NCBI GenBank assembly: GCA_032871835.1
Contig: CM065301.1
Location: 14,463,291 to 14,527,290, forward strand
Reading direction: 5' to 3'
DNA: 64,000 nt
Source of the DNA: Dipteronia dyeriana
Taxonomy: Eukaryota; Streptophyta; Magnoliopsida; Sapindales; Sapindaceae
Shown here piece after piece: positions 32,279-43,514 of this stretch. The stretch's first letter is position 1. Each line of letters begins with the position of its first letter. The notes beneath the pieces are model-generated. The model made no database searches. It saw nothing but the letters and a program-made list of their open reading frames with translations, and was not told where the DNA came from. A program made the position numbers and the translations under genes.

Positions 32279-35030
32279 ACCCGACAACAGGCTCCACACC
32301 CTCCACGACCGACTCTTGACTGGCGTAGAAGGTCGAGAGGGAGTGTTCGGATGGAAGCTCTAAATGCATAGGATGAGGCTCTTTACCTCGGCTACGGCAG
32401 TAAGCTCTCCATTCCTTCATTTGAGTCTGAAGAGACTCCAAGGACCGATCCACATGGTGTTTGATTGATAGTTTCCAATTGGTTCGGACCTTCTCAGTTT
32501 CCCGATTCTTGACTTTAAAGAATTCGCCAGCTGAAACCAGCCCTCGTTGAAACTTCCAAAGGAGAAAAACATTGTAGGCAGGAGATCTTTTGAAATGATC
32601 CACCCCTTGTACTTTAAGTTTCAGCCTGGCCTCTCGGGATAAGGATTCGACTGTCAACGCTTGGCGCTCCAGATCTTCAATTTTCTGTTCATACGCCGAC
32701 TTAGACTGCTCCGCTTCCTGCTCGGCCTTGAGCATTGACTCTTGGGCAGAAGACAATAAGTTCGGAAGTGATGTTGCTTTCTCTTCTGCCGAAGAAGCTC
32801 TCTCCTCTACCTCCATCTGCTTTGCCAGACAGTGGTCGGCAAAAACTTATGCAGAACCAACCTCCTGTTGATAAGCCGTTTCGACCCGAGCACGTCAAAC
32901 CTCACTTTCCTTTAGCTGAGCTTCCAGACGCCTTATTCGATCAACTTGATTTTGCTGTGTCTGAACTAGCTCAGTGAATTCGGCCACCATCTACAAAAAA
33001 AAGTTTAATTAAAAATCTGAAAATCTGGCAAACAAGCAAAACAATTAAAGGGTAACTTACATAAGATGCACCGTTGACAAAATTCTGAAGACGGCCAGTC
33101 AGAGAGCCATTTCGGAAACAACTCCAATGGTCTTCTCCGATAAAAGCCCGACCAGATGACATCTCCCGTAACATATCCTCGGGAGAAGGATGTGAAGGAA
33201 CCCCCGAGGGTTCAGCCCCTAGATCTTCAACCTCGGGGAGAGGGGAACCCCTGTTTGGCTCTGAAGCCTCCACATCCACCGATGCTCCAACATCAGCACT
33301 CGGGTAAGTCTCAACCACAATATCTTCATCTCTAGAGTCGATGAAAAAGACCACCCGAGGAACCTTGAGAGGACGAGTTGGAGAGCTGATTGCTTTCCGT
33401 TTCTCACCCCAAGAACGGTAGAAACTGAGATCAGCTGCGGGATCCTCCTGAGTATCATCCCGGAAGGCTTCAAAAATTTTGGGACATATAGGTACCTGTC
33501 TCGCAGAGGTATTACCTTCATCCCCGGTGTCAATCCGCTCGGCAAGCTCCTTACTGACCTTCACTCTGCCCCTGCTCATCGCCAGGCAGCTGGGTATCGG
33601 TCGGGCCACTTGGACCACTAGTGTCCCCAATCATCGGTTGAAAAACTTCCTCAGGGACATCTTCGGGAACTTGATCTTCAACCTCATCAGTCTCCTCGTC
33701 AAACTCAGGCAGGGCGATGCCTTCATTGCCTTGATGAGAAGCCTCTTACCGACTCGCCTGAATAATTGACTTCACTTTGCGAACCTGAAGATCGCAGACG
33801 ACATCCATATCATACACTTGGAAGAAAAAAAGAACCGTGTCAGAATGCAAAATAAAAAATATACAATGAAAGAGAAATGTTACAAAAATCGCTTACATCG
33901 TCTACGGTAGCCCGAAATCTTTTCGAAGAAGCCGAACTCAATCATCTTCGACTCAACGAAGAGATAAGTCTTGCTCCTCTTCTCCAAAGTGTGAACCGCT
34001 ACCCGAGCAAGTCTGGTCAGCTCCGCATCGCTGTACTCGATTTTATTCTTGTTCTAAATCTCGGAGGAACAGAAGAAACGGGGGACCTTCAACGCCGTCC
34101 GAGTACCCCAAGCTGAAACAGAAACTTCAAGCCCGAGACTTCCTCAGGCAAAAAACCAGCTGTTCTTTCAGAACTTGTTGGACGTAGGAAATCTCCATAT
34201 AAACCCCTATTTTTAGGGTCATCGGAGATATCAGCTTCCCGACTCACTTTTGTCCCCTTAGAGACCCAACAATCTGGCGAATTAGACATAAGGAAGTAAG
34301 TCCCCGACTTGCCCGATTGCCTCAGTGTAAAGAAGTGCCTGATTTCATTTAGGGGCGATAAGTTCATCCGTCTGTCCATATTTCACATGCACATCAAAAT
34401 TTTATAGCTGTTCGGGGCTAATTGAGCCGGAGAAATCCCTGCTTCAGCCAGAAACCAAGCAATAAATGGCTGAAAAGGAAGAGTGACGCCACAACAAAGC
34501 ATGGATCCGTAGATTGCCACCATGCCTGGGGGAGGATTCCACACAGCTCTATCACCCGCTGGAATCAGAGTGACCGAGTTGGGCAGATCGAATCATGAAC
34601 GATACTTTTCTATCTCGTCTGCCCCGACTACATTTGGCTCGGTATCAAACCCACTCGGGCAAGTAGCAGAGAAAGAAAGGCGAGATGTTCTGAACTTCTC
34701 TTCAACGTCGTTCTCGTTGACAATCTGTTCCCTGATCAGAATATTGCCCAAGTTGTGCTTACGGACTTCACTTTTGCTTTGATGTTTTCCCATCCTTCGA
34801 AGAGGTACCCTGTGATCAGAAATATTAAAATCAGAACTAGATGAAGAACTCGAAACATGGCTAAAAGTGACGTCATGATGAAGTCCAGAAACATCAACTT
34901 CTAAAAATAGAGGTTCATCAGCAGGGATTTCCCCCAGTAATCTTCTAATGCAAGAAACCAATTGGAAATCCCCACGTTCTAATGCATCAAGAGTGACATT
35001 AAAAAGATGATGAAGGGAAGATGGCACCAT
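32279..35030 (-). pseudogene. Antisense extra ORF of Tat element 2, apparently spliced
   Basis: Opposite in direction to gag-pol, between integrase/spacer and the 3' LTR. N-terminal frame 35030-34593 (MVPSSLHHLFNVTLDALERG), then a middle part with IAWFLAEAGISPAQLAPNSY in the style of the Putative-gypsy-type-transposon domain (PF04195, Transposase_28), then frames 34379-34089, 33630-33061 and 32990-32279. The last exon is a Glu/Ala/Arg-rich coiled coil (EAEQSKSAYEQKIEDLERQA). A canonical GT-AG intron at 33060-32991 joins the frame ending NFVNGASY to the coiled-coil frame in phase; a second likely intron is 33896-33817. Internal stops near 34590, 34385, 33735, 32900 and 32850 show decay. Function unknown; the C-terminal end matches the tail at 1-176. 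Confidence 0.72.
32991..33060 (-). other. Predicted 70-bp intron in the antisense ORF
   Basis: On the minus strand it begins GTAAGTTACCC, contains a T-rich tract and ends TTTTTTTTGTAG. Removal joins TCTTAT to ATGGTGGCC and keeps the frame into the coiled-coil exon that continues past two later stop mutations. Confidence 0.6.
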
Positions 35031-35525
35031 TAAAAACTAACCTTGAATAAAGTTTGATGCAAGATCTTCAATGGAAAGTCACGACCTTATGCGTAAAGAA
35101 ATCTGTGTTTAAAAAAAAAAATTGCTGAGAAATTTAAGTTTAAGAAATTTTTCTGCTGAGTGAAGACTTTAAAGAAATCAAAGCACGAAACCATAGATCT
35201 CAAGGCGGGAAAAAACAAATGATAAGGATTGATGACGTAGGCGGCGCACGGGGAAGCGCGTGAGTCATTTCTCATAAATGATATCGAAAAACGAAGAGTC
35301 AAGAGACACGTGTCAGAAGGAGAACTAGCTTTCACCTTCAGAACTCCAAAACATCGCCATCATTAAAAATCTCGCGTAAAGAGACAAATCGAATTTACAG
35401 GGTCATCATTAAGACACGTCGTTATGACAAGATATTTACTTGGGTGCTGAAAAGATATCGAAAACTAATTAAAATACTTTTGCCCTGAAGAAACCTTGTT
35501 CAACAAAAATATTTTAAGGGGGTAT
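35031..35525 (+). other. 3' non-coding end of Tat element 2 with polypurine tract
   Basis: No gene. The last bases before the 3' LTR read TATTTTAAGGGGGTAT (35510-35525), a polypurine tract that primes plus-strand synthesis. The segment also holds the promoter side of the antisense ORF. Confidence 0.65.
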
Positions 35526-36402
35526 TGTAATATGTGAATTTTATCGCATGAACACGTCATTAACAAAAAGGATAAATTGCCAGGTGGACATCTGAATAGA
35601 CATTCAAAAAATAACCTACAAGACATCACTAAAGAAGAGAACCCGAGTAAGCAGATATTGAACAAAATCTACTCAGGGTCAATCGACATCATAAATTACT
35701 CAGGATCAGCTAAATGACGCTTCTACTCGGGATCAAATGATGTTACTCGGGATCAAATAGCGATACTCGGGACCAGCAGGTATTGCTCTTACTCGGGACA
35801 AACATGATAAAAATCAAATAAAGGTCCCAGTGCATAGCTCACATGGATCAAGTCATAAGGATACACGGAGATATCTATATCAAAAAGGAATCAAAATAAA
35901 AATAGAATATTAAACAGGAAAGGTTCCCAATCAGGCATCAATTTTATTTCTTCAAAAAGACTGCTCCTATTAGGAAATGAGTCTTAATTGGACTACATTT
36001 CTAGAGTCTCATTCACTCTCAATACAAGACTCCGAAATAGGAAAAAAGACAATCAGTTTCAAGCAAGTACATAATTGTAATTGAATACAAAGATTTATTA
36101 CTTGTACAAAACAGATTAGGGTTCTATAAACATATAAATAGACCCATAATCTCGCAAAAAAAAAAGAGATATACAACAATCATAAAAATATACAGAGAGA
36201 AGAAAGAGAGATCGAGAGCTTGTAACATTATAAATTCATAGTGGATTTTGGTTTGGTTGATCATTCAACCACCCGTGGATGTTTCTCCGGCCATCGGAGT
36301 CTTACCACGTAAAACTTGTGTCTTGATTACTTTCTCTAATCTCTTTCTCTTTGAATTAATAGCCGAAATCCAATCCTTGTTGGCATATCCAGAAATCAAC
36401 GT

Positions 36403-36407
<5 letters not shown>
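35526..36407 (+). repeat. 3' LTR of Tat element 2 (882 bp)
   Basis: Starts TGTAATATGTGAATTTTATC, ends ATCAACGTCAACA, and is followed by a TA microsatellite instead of the primer site, so it is a 3' LTR. The ACTCGGGATCAAATG words recur at about 35725-35770 and the TATA box CATATAAATAGACCC near 36133. Confidence 0.92.

Positions 36408-36448
<41 letters not shown>
36408..36448. repeat. TA microsatellite
   Basis: About 20 TA units immediately after the 3' LTR. It could be the original target site, since the left flank of the element is ACATA. Confidence 0.9.
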
Positions 36449-36451
<3 letters not shown>

Positions 36452-36762
36452 CAAGTTATTTATTCATTTGTATAAAGAACTATATATATATATGGGTAGT
36501 GTTTTTTTTTAAATTATTACAATAACTAATACAATAGGACTATTGCGACCTGTCGAGATTAAACAATACATTTGTGTCACGGATATCTAGTCCCGTAATG
36601 GGAGATAACTACTTCTCACAATTGGGAAGAAAACTCTCCACATATGCTTATAAAATGCACATTGTGAGATTTAAACCCCTTGCCACATATGTGGAAGGAA
36701 GTGCACTAGAAACTCTACTAAAAAAGTGATGTGCTATATGGGTAGTGTTAGAGCATCCACAA
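36449..36762. other. Non-coding stretch between Tat element 2 and a MITE fragment
   Basis: Nothing recognised: a short TA run near 36480, a T-run near 36505 and unique-looking sequence around CTAGTCCCGTAATGGGAGAT (36587-36606). Confidence 0.4.
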
Positions 36763-36957
36763 GGGTGCATTTGGCACGGAGATGGGACAAGACAATGGTG
36801 GACTGGACTGGATTGGATTGGACTGGACTGGATATATTGTTCTATGTTGTGTTTGGAAGGCATGAACAGAACTATAAATTGTACTATTATGCGTTTGGTA
36901 TGACTGGGACATGACAGAACAGAACAAAAAATTCAAATGACCAGAGTGCCCCTCTTA
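36763..36957. mobile_element. MITE-like fragment, family also at 41777
   Basis: Starts GGGTGCATTTGGCACGG followed by GGGACAAGACAATGG; the block at 41777 starts GGGTGCGTTTGGTAAGCG then GGGACAAGACAGGACAA. Two further internal copies of the motif follow here (GTGTTTGGAAGGCATGAACA, GCGTTTGGTATGACTGGGAC), and a GGACTGGATTGGATT minisatellite sits between. The right end merges into TA-rich DNA. Confidence 0.45.
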
Positions 36958-37160
36958 TATATATATATATATATATATAACAACATAGACTATAATATTA
37001 TATATATATATAACATAATAAACATTATTATAATATTATATATATATATTAATATTTAATAAAATATAATATAGAATATATATATATATATATTATAATA
37101 TATTTAATATAAATAATATATATATATATAATATAATATAACATATGTAATATATGTTAT
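36958..37160. repeat. TA-rich simple-sequence DNA at the left border of the viral fossil
   Basis: Almost only A and T, with several (TA)n runs, up to the first viral coding base at about 37161. Integration of endogenous florendoviruses into TA-rich simple repeats is established in plants. Confidence 0.8.
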
Positions 37161-40100
37161 ATTCCGATCCATCGCTTCGAACCCGATGGAACTCCTGTTT
37201 ATACAGACAAGATCAACGACCATTTCATATGGGATGTTGACCCAGAAATGTGCGACTCTGACTGTGAATGTAGAGCTTGTTACAAACCTGTGAGATCACC
37301 TTGTAAACCCATTTACTCTCACCGAGACCATAAGGACCCTCAGAGTCCTTGGATTGGTTTACAACCAATAAAAAACAAGCCTCTCTCTATCTATGATAGA
37401 GCTCTCCAAATCTTAAAAGATGAAGGATTACTTCTGGATGAGCCAATAGAACAAATACTGCCTCCTACTCCGGCTCTCATTCATTGTTTCATGGCCTCCA
37501 GCTATGATAAGGATTTTCCACCTTTGAAATCCTCTTCAAACCCAGAAAGGAATTTATTTTTCAGACCATTCATCCAATCTACTGAGGTCTTACCTGACGG
37601 ATCCCTCAAGCAACCCTCTCAGGCTGAACAAGTCCTCAATTGGCACACTAGTAATGCCACTGTCCAGAATAGAGTTCTTCACTCTATCGACCAAAAGATT
37701 GACAAAGTTTCACATCATGTTTCCAAACACGATCACCAACTCCAACATCTCGATTCAACTCTGCGCAACATGTATACAGATTTACAGTCGAGGGTTTCCC
37801 GGTTAGATGTTGATCTTCACCAGTACATCAACTAAGGATATTTTGGCCCTGAATTTGACAGCAAGGAAAAAGAAAGTAGACAACTCAAAGACCAGTTGGA
37901 CCAGATAACTCGAGACCACTTCACTAGCACACCTTATATCCTAAGGCCACATCCCTACTCTCCATCCTTAATTTTCCCTACTCAGTCGCCACATCCTCCT
38001 TCCAGGCCCCCTGACCACAACCAGTTTTTCAAATCAGTTGGAGATCTTTTCATAAAATACCCACCTCTATCCACTCATCCGGAACAACCATCCTCTAGCA
38101 GGACAAAAAGAACATCTCCTCGAAAAATGAAGGCACCAGGCACTCACAAGCATTCACCACCAGATCACCGAAAGCATGTTTTTTATACAGCTTCTAGTCA
38201 GTTTTCCTCTCCTGGAACCTCTGACCATCCTACAGAACCCACGGAATCCTCTTATGATTCCCCCTCTTCGTGGGAAACATATTCCCCAGATTCCTCGGAC
38301 TCTCCACATTCCTCGGATCATACGAATTACTCAAACCCAGATGCAGTGCCAGATCTCAGTCAGATCTACTTAGCCACCAGAGATGACCCTCAACCATCCA
38401 CTCAGACAGTTGACACATCTAAATCTTCAGATGAAACATCTGAGGAACCAGCCCCTATGGTTGATGAACCGCCTGACCAAAGGCCCAGAAACCAGGCACC
38501 TCCTCAGAAAGCTACAAAAGGCCCCTGGTTTAATTTTGACGACCTAGCTCCCCTGCAATGGAGAAAAAGGATGTCAGAAATGAGCGAATGGCTCGACCTA
38601 CAGACAGCAAAACGGGATAACGACACAGAATCCATCTTGAGAGAATTCGTATCCAGGTTCACTGGATCTCTCAGCGACTGGTACCAAGCCCTTGGAGAAT
38701 ATAGACAACTTCAATTGGTTCGACGTGGATCTGTCTCTCTAGCAATGGGAATAGTCTTCCGAGAATTCCTCGAAAATGCCTCCCAATTCTACAAACAGAC
38801 CAGACAAGAATTCTTCGAAATGCTAGTCTGCTCATTAGATAAAATAGACATAGATTACCACTACAGGCGCATGTCTTTCAGATACCATGCACTCGGCGGA
38901 ATCAATGATGGAACCTTGAGACAGGTGTACCTGAACTCTCTTCCTACAGAGCTTCATAGAGAACTCCAAAGATTAATTGAATTCTCGGGCAAAAGCCTAC
39001 GAGACATTACTCTAGGAGAAATCCACATGTATACCCACACTGCATTAGACAAACTTTGTACTACCCAAAGAGATTTTGCAAAGATGATCAGAGAAGGTAG
39101 AAAATATGATAGGCACTGTAAATTTCCTCTCACCTACCATCTCAAATGCAACTCCACTGAACACTGCAACTGCAGAACAAACAGACCCTATAGAAGACAA
39201 CCTACCGAAAACCAACCCCGAAAAGAAAAGAGTTCCTCAACCCCCAGGAGGAATAGGAAATACAAATACTACAGGAAAAAGACCAGGAGATCATGGAACA
39301 AGTCCAACAAGTGCTTTGCCCACGGACAAGAGGGATACTATGCCAAGCAATGCCCTAATAAAAGGGCAAAATCTGTTAAGCTCATTCAACAGCTTAGACA
39401 TGTTGCTGATGAAATCCCTTCAGATGCAGATATTGAGTCTTTCTTCTCAGAACAAGAAGATGTTAACCAGTTGACCTCTTTTATGGTCCAAGATTCAGAC
39501 GACTCCAGCACTTCCTCAGAACAGACAGGATATACAGATCCTAGTTCCCCTTCAGAGGTCTACCAAGCCACCAGCAATGGTAGTACAGGCCCACATGTCA
39601 AAATCCAGATTCTAACAACAAAATATTCCAAGTCGGTCTCTGTCATTGACTATTTTGATATAGGAGCACATTCCTCGATGATGAGTTCTAAAGTTCTTCC
39701 TTCTGATGCCTGGAAAGAAGAAAATAATGAATTTCTAGCAGCAGATGGATAAATTTTTAATACTTACCTGATCTCCAAGCACAAAGTTGGCATACAGTTT
39801 TTCCCTTCGTTCACTCTTTGGACTCAGGTCATTGGAACACCTATTCCAGACAAAGATATCCTCATCGGATGGGACATCTACAACCAATCCAGAGCCATCA
39901 GGATCCTCCCTAACAGAATCCGCTACAAAAGGGAGTTTAAACCTTTCATCGACATCCTCAAGATTTTCCCCCTTTCAGTTATCAATCCAGATTTCCAGCA
40001 AATTCATGATAAGCTCCTTCAACACTTTCTCCAAATCATTGACAAATATGGAATCATGCTATCTGATAAAAAGAGCTCAATTGGTGTTACTGAGATTGAG

Positions 40101-40997
40101 TTCCTTGACATGAGAATTAAAGATGGGTCCTACGTCCCTGGACCTCATCTGGCAAGACAGCTTTTTGCCTTCCCATATTCGAATCTTTCACAAAAACAGG
40201 TTCAACAATTCCTTGGCATTGTCAATTACATCAGAGACTTTATCCCACAAGCAAGCCATTACACTACAAGCTTGTCCAAACTCCTCAAGAATGATCCCCC
40301 TCCATGGGATACCTCCCACTCAGAGGCAGTGGCCCACTTAAAGAATGTCTCACAGGAACCTCTCCCTTTGCATATCCCTTCTTCAGGACAACTCATCCTA
40401 CAGACTGATGCCAGTGACCACTTCTGGGGGGCCGTCCTCTTTGAAGAATCCAATGAAAATCGCCACTACTGTTGTCATGCCAGCGGACAGTTCAAAGATG
40501 CCCAGAAACACTATCACACCATTTACAAAGAGATACTTGCTGTAAAATATGGAATCTCCAAGTTTGATTTCCATCTCAGAACCAAGGACTTCATCGTCGA
40601 AATGGATAAATCATCTTTTCTGAAGGTCCTTGAATTCCACAACAAGTTTCCTCCAAATCCTCAGCTCCTAAGACTTAAGGATTGGTTCTCCAGATATGAC
40701 TTTTCAGTCAAACACATAAAGGGGCACCACAACATCATCCCAAATATGCTTTCAAGGCCTCACTCCATCACCCTGATCTCCCGTGTTGGTGCCATCCCCT
40801 TGATTTACATGATATCCTCACAGGCCTCATCCTCCACAGCTCCACAGCTCCACAGCTCCACAGCTCCACAGCTCCACAGCTCCACATATTGTCCCACCAT
40901 CTCCAACCTTCACGCCAGAATTTATGGCTACCCTACCACATGGTTAGCTTCCCTCTGTCCAACAGGTCCACGGTTTTGCAAAGTCATATCTTCCTAG
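37161..40997 (+). pseudogene. Fossil pararetroviral polyprotein, RT core deleted
   Basis: The frame has stops only at 37833-37835 and 39750-39752 and ends at 40995-40997. Seen along it: a Cys-rich stretch (CDSDCECRAC) near 37248, a coiled-coil-like section around 37690-37830, a long Pro/Ser/Thr-rich region, a Trp-rich gag-like core (38560-39060), a basic region with a degenerate knuckle (C at 39313 region, with His and Tyr where Cys and His are usual), a D-I-G-A protease box near 39655, and an RNase H with LQTDASD (40390s) and a KHIKGHHN end block. Between protease and RNase H about the whole RT palm, including the Y-x-D-D box, is absent while the frame is kept. No start codon was assigned because the 5' end is truncated. 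Confidence 0.7.
40834..40886. repeat. 8-bp minisatellite CTCCACAG
   Basis: About six tandem copies of CTCCACAG in the viral fossil just after the RNase H. Three units keep the frame, giving an 8-residue protein repeat (STAPQLHS). Confidence 0.85.
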
Positions 40998-41295
40998 ATA
41001 TCTTGCTCAAATCAACGACCAGGGCTGCCACCATCAGTTAACCAACCCCAGTAAACCTTTTCTCGACCCTTTTATATCTCCACCCTTTTACTATTATTCC
41101 GACTAGGTTTTATGGTTCCTTTGGTGTTTATCGGTCCTCCATCATCATGCCATCATTTTTCCCCTCCAATCATTATACGGCTTCGTCTAGAGCCCAACCT
41201 CTCCTAACCTCCAGACCTTCCTACAATGGTTTAACCCTCTACCCGTCTGGCGTACCGAACTTACCAAACTTACCGGCCAATACAATATTTAGAAA

Positions 41296-41673
41296 ATGGA
41301 CCCAGAACCGACCTCCAAGGTATGCTGCATTTGGGTTTTTAGCAGGACCTACAGTCACAACCCACATACCCTACTCCTTTGGACCTCCAATGTCAGCTAC
41401 GAATGGGATACTTCGTATGACTACGAAAGGCTGTACAAGACCGGCATCCAGATCCCTCTCCTCAATTTCCTTTGTGACATCAACAATGACAAAACGAACG
41501 TCCTTTTCATCCTCCTAGGTGTCCCACGGGACCCAGCAAGGAGCTGGCATCCCTTCCAGAACTCCTATATTCTGGATTCTCAAGACCAGGCTGACACGTG
41601 GCCCTGTTCCATCTGTAGGGTCCTCAACTCTAACGACGAATACCACACCACCTGTAATCTCAGCAGCCCATAG
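41296..41673 (+). pseudogene. Small Cys-containing ORF at the 3' end of the viral fossil
   Basis: A 125-codon open frame downstream of the polyprotein, in the region with few other long frames. It has WHPFQNSY, a CSICRVLNSN pair and a closing HTTC, suggesting a zinc-binding C-x2-C...H/C module. It may be a real viral or viral-associated ORF or chance; the overlapping frame at 41147-41518 is less likely. No function assigned. Confidence 0.35.
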
Positions 41674-41776
41674 TATCTTCGTCATCCCTATCTGTATAAT
41701 TATTAGAGTGTTTGCCAGCTGCCAAGACAGCCTCTTTTTGCTTTCTTGTGGGGTGGGTTCTGATTTGAGATCCATT

Positions 41777-41986
41777 GGGTGCGTTTGGTAAGCGGGACAA
41801 GACAGGACAACGTGAGACAGTTTGTTTTTGTCTCACATTTTGCGTGTCCTTAGCATGGGACAAGACGGGACAATGTGGGACAAAAATCATAAAAACTTGT
41901 TCCACCCAAGACCCTAACCCCTAAGACAACTTGTCCCATGACATGGGACAAGTGTCAAAAAGACCAATTTATCGACAATACTCTTA
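41777..41986. mobile_element. MITE-like fragment, family of 36763
   Basis: Begins GGGTGCGTTTGGTAAGCGGG and contains GGGACAAGAC words in both orientations (41796, 41869; complement CTTGTCCCATG at 41930), so it can fold. It appears as one half of an element truncated at 41987. Confidence 0.45.
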
Positions 41987-42449
41987 TGACACGTTTACTA
42001 ATCGAAAATTGAGGAAATCGGAATCAAGTTCCACGGGAAAGAGAATTGAGAGGAATCGAAATTAAGGTACTAAATTATATTCCAGTGTTTACTAACAATT
42101 TAATAATCATAAATATAATCATATTTATTATCTTTCTAGCGTTTAATTCAATTAAGAAATCGAAATGATATATAATTGATTACAGAAAAACCTTGCGTAT
42201 ATGTTTTGAGATATATATTTTTATTATGAAATTCAGTCGTTAGCGTAACGAGACGTCTATATTTTATACTGCTCATAACAATATAATTATAATAATTAAC
42301 ATCTTTATATCGTAAACTTTCAACTAATTAGTCAATTATAATTAAAAATTGAAGAGTAATTCAAATTTGAAAAACAAAATGAACATTATATACAGATCAA
42401 TTAAGATAACTTCATTAAAAAATTGAAGTCATTGTAATATATATATATA

Positions 42450-42702
42450 TATAATACATGCTTTACGGAAAAAGAAAAAAAATCATTGTAGTGTATATAT
42501 ATATATATATAGTACATGCTTTAATAAGAAAGAAAAAAAAAATTGTAGTATATATATATACACAATACATGCTTCACGAAAAAAAGAAAAGAAAAGAAAA
42601 ACTTATGCAATACATGCCTTACGGAAAAAGAAAAAGAAAATCATTGTAGTATATATATACACAATACATGCTTTACGAAAAAAGAAAAAAAACTTAAGCA
42701 AA
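42450..42702. repeat. Minisatellite with about 60-bp unit
   Basis: Five degenerate units, each with ATACATGCTTTACGGAAAAA or a variant, an A/G-rich run, ATTGTAGTATATATA and a TA tract. Confidence 0.8.
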
Positions 42703-42705
42703 ACA

Positions 42706-42708
<3 letters not shown>

Positions 42709-42760
<52 letters not shown>
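42709..42760. repeat. TA microsatellite, about 26 units
   Basis: Uninterrupted TA run following the minisatellite. Confidence 0.95.
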
Positions 42761-42761
<1 letters not shown>

Positions 42762-43176
42762 CAAATCAATAGTAATATAATATCCATCGATGTGATTTTT
42801 ATATATATTTATAAAATCTAAGATAAAAAAAAAACCTGTAGCACAATTTGAAGAAAAACAATGAATAAAAAAGAATGACAATGAACAATATTCAAATAGA
42901 ACGTTAGATAAAGTGAAAAGACATTTTTTAAAAATTATTATAAATGAAGATATTTTAATAAGACTATATGAATTTCTTTTTTCAATAATGAAAACTTGAT
43001 TCCTATGGTGGGTGAGAGGAATCAAATTCTCTTTCCATCAGTAACTTAATTACTAATTTGAGAGTGGAGTCCACATAACTTGATTCCTTAAAATTTTTGT
43101 AAGCACTAGAATTCATAAATCAGTAACTTAATTCTTTTTTTTTTTTGAGTTTGATTACCTATTAGTAAACGCGTCA

Positions 43177-43514
43177 TCATTTGGGTTAATATATATATAA
43201 TAATTTTTAATATATAATTGCTTTTAATATATATATTATTTAAATTTAAATATTAAAATTTAATAAATTTTAATATTTAATTACTTTTAATATATAACTT
43301 ATAACAAAATCAAATTTAAATTTAAATAATTATATATAATTAACAGATATGAATAATTTTAATTGTTATTTTCAAAAAATATATTTTAATGAAATATATT
43401 TTTAAAAAAACATTATTTTTTTTTCATTTATTTTACTGGACTTGAATTATGAATACCAAACTTGTCACATTATAAAATAACATTTTATTCATAAAAAAAC
43501 ATGTTACATTAAAG
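43177..43514. other. AT-rich non-coding stretch
   Basis: Nothing recognised besides repeated TTTAATATATA words (43205-43310). The right part may be the 3' flank of the Harbinger pseudogene. Confidence 0.4.

Larger units (their letters stand above)
15107..36407 (+). mobile_element. Ty3/gypsy (Tat-type) LTR retrotransposon 2 with nested copia block
   Basis: 5' LTR 15107-15999, PBS, gag, protease, RT-RNase H, second RNase H, integrase, spacer to 22078, copia block 22079-32278, antisense ORF 35030-32279, polypurine tract, 3' LTR 35526-36407. The outer flanks are ACATA (15102-15106) and ATATA (36408-36412), a 5-bp target duplication with one mismatch, which supports one element despite the 21-kb span. 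Compared with element 1, several hundred bp between the spacer and the end of the antisense ORF are missing at the copia block. All reading frames are broken. Confidence 0.85.
37161..41776 (+). other. Endogenous caulimovirid-like (plant pararetrovirus) element
   Basis: No LTRs. One reading frame from 37161 to 40997 encodes in order an N-terminal region, a basic/Pro-Ser-rich and coat-like region with a zinc-knuckle remnant, an aspartic protease and an RNase H, the order of a plant pararetroviral polyprotein. The 5' end is cut off in TA-rich DNA. Only two stops interrupt the frame, but the catalytic core of the reverse transcriptase is missing, so it cannot encode a replicating virus. Petuvirus or florendovirus are the nearest guesses; genus not determined. 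Confidence 0.7.
41987..43176. mobile_element. Non-autonomous DNA element, about 1.19 kb
   Basis: Terminal inverted repeat: left TGACACGTTTACTAATCG, right complement TGACGCGTTTACTAATAG. The interior is AT-rich, contains a minisatellite (42450-42700) and TA runs, and has no transposase. The superfamily is not clear from the ends; the adjacent Harbinger transposase pseudogene is a possible source but the link is inference. Confidence 0.55.

Noticed and set aside
34522..34782. Plus-strand 86-codon open frame
   Set aside because: Shadow of the antisense ORF on the opposite strand.
38176..38373. Short alternative frame within the viral fossil
   Set aside because: Overlaps the long polyprotein frame and has no motif of its own.
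41147..41518. 123-codon plus-strand open frame next to the viral fossil
   Set aside because: Overlaps the better-looking frame at 41296-41673 and consists of Pro/Ser/Thr-rich residues without motifs.
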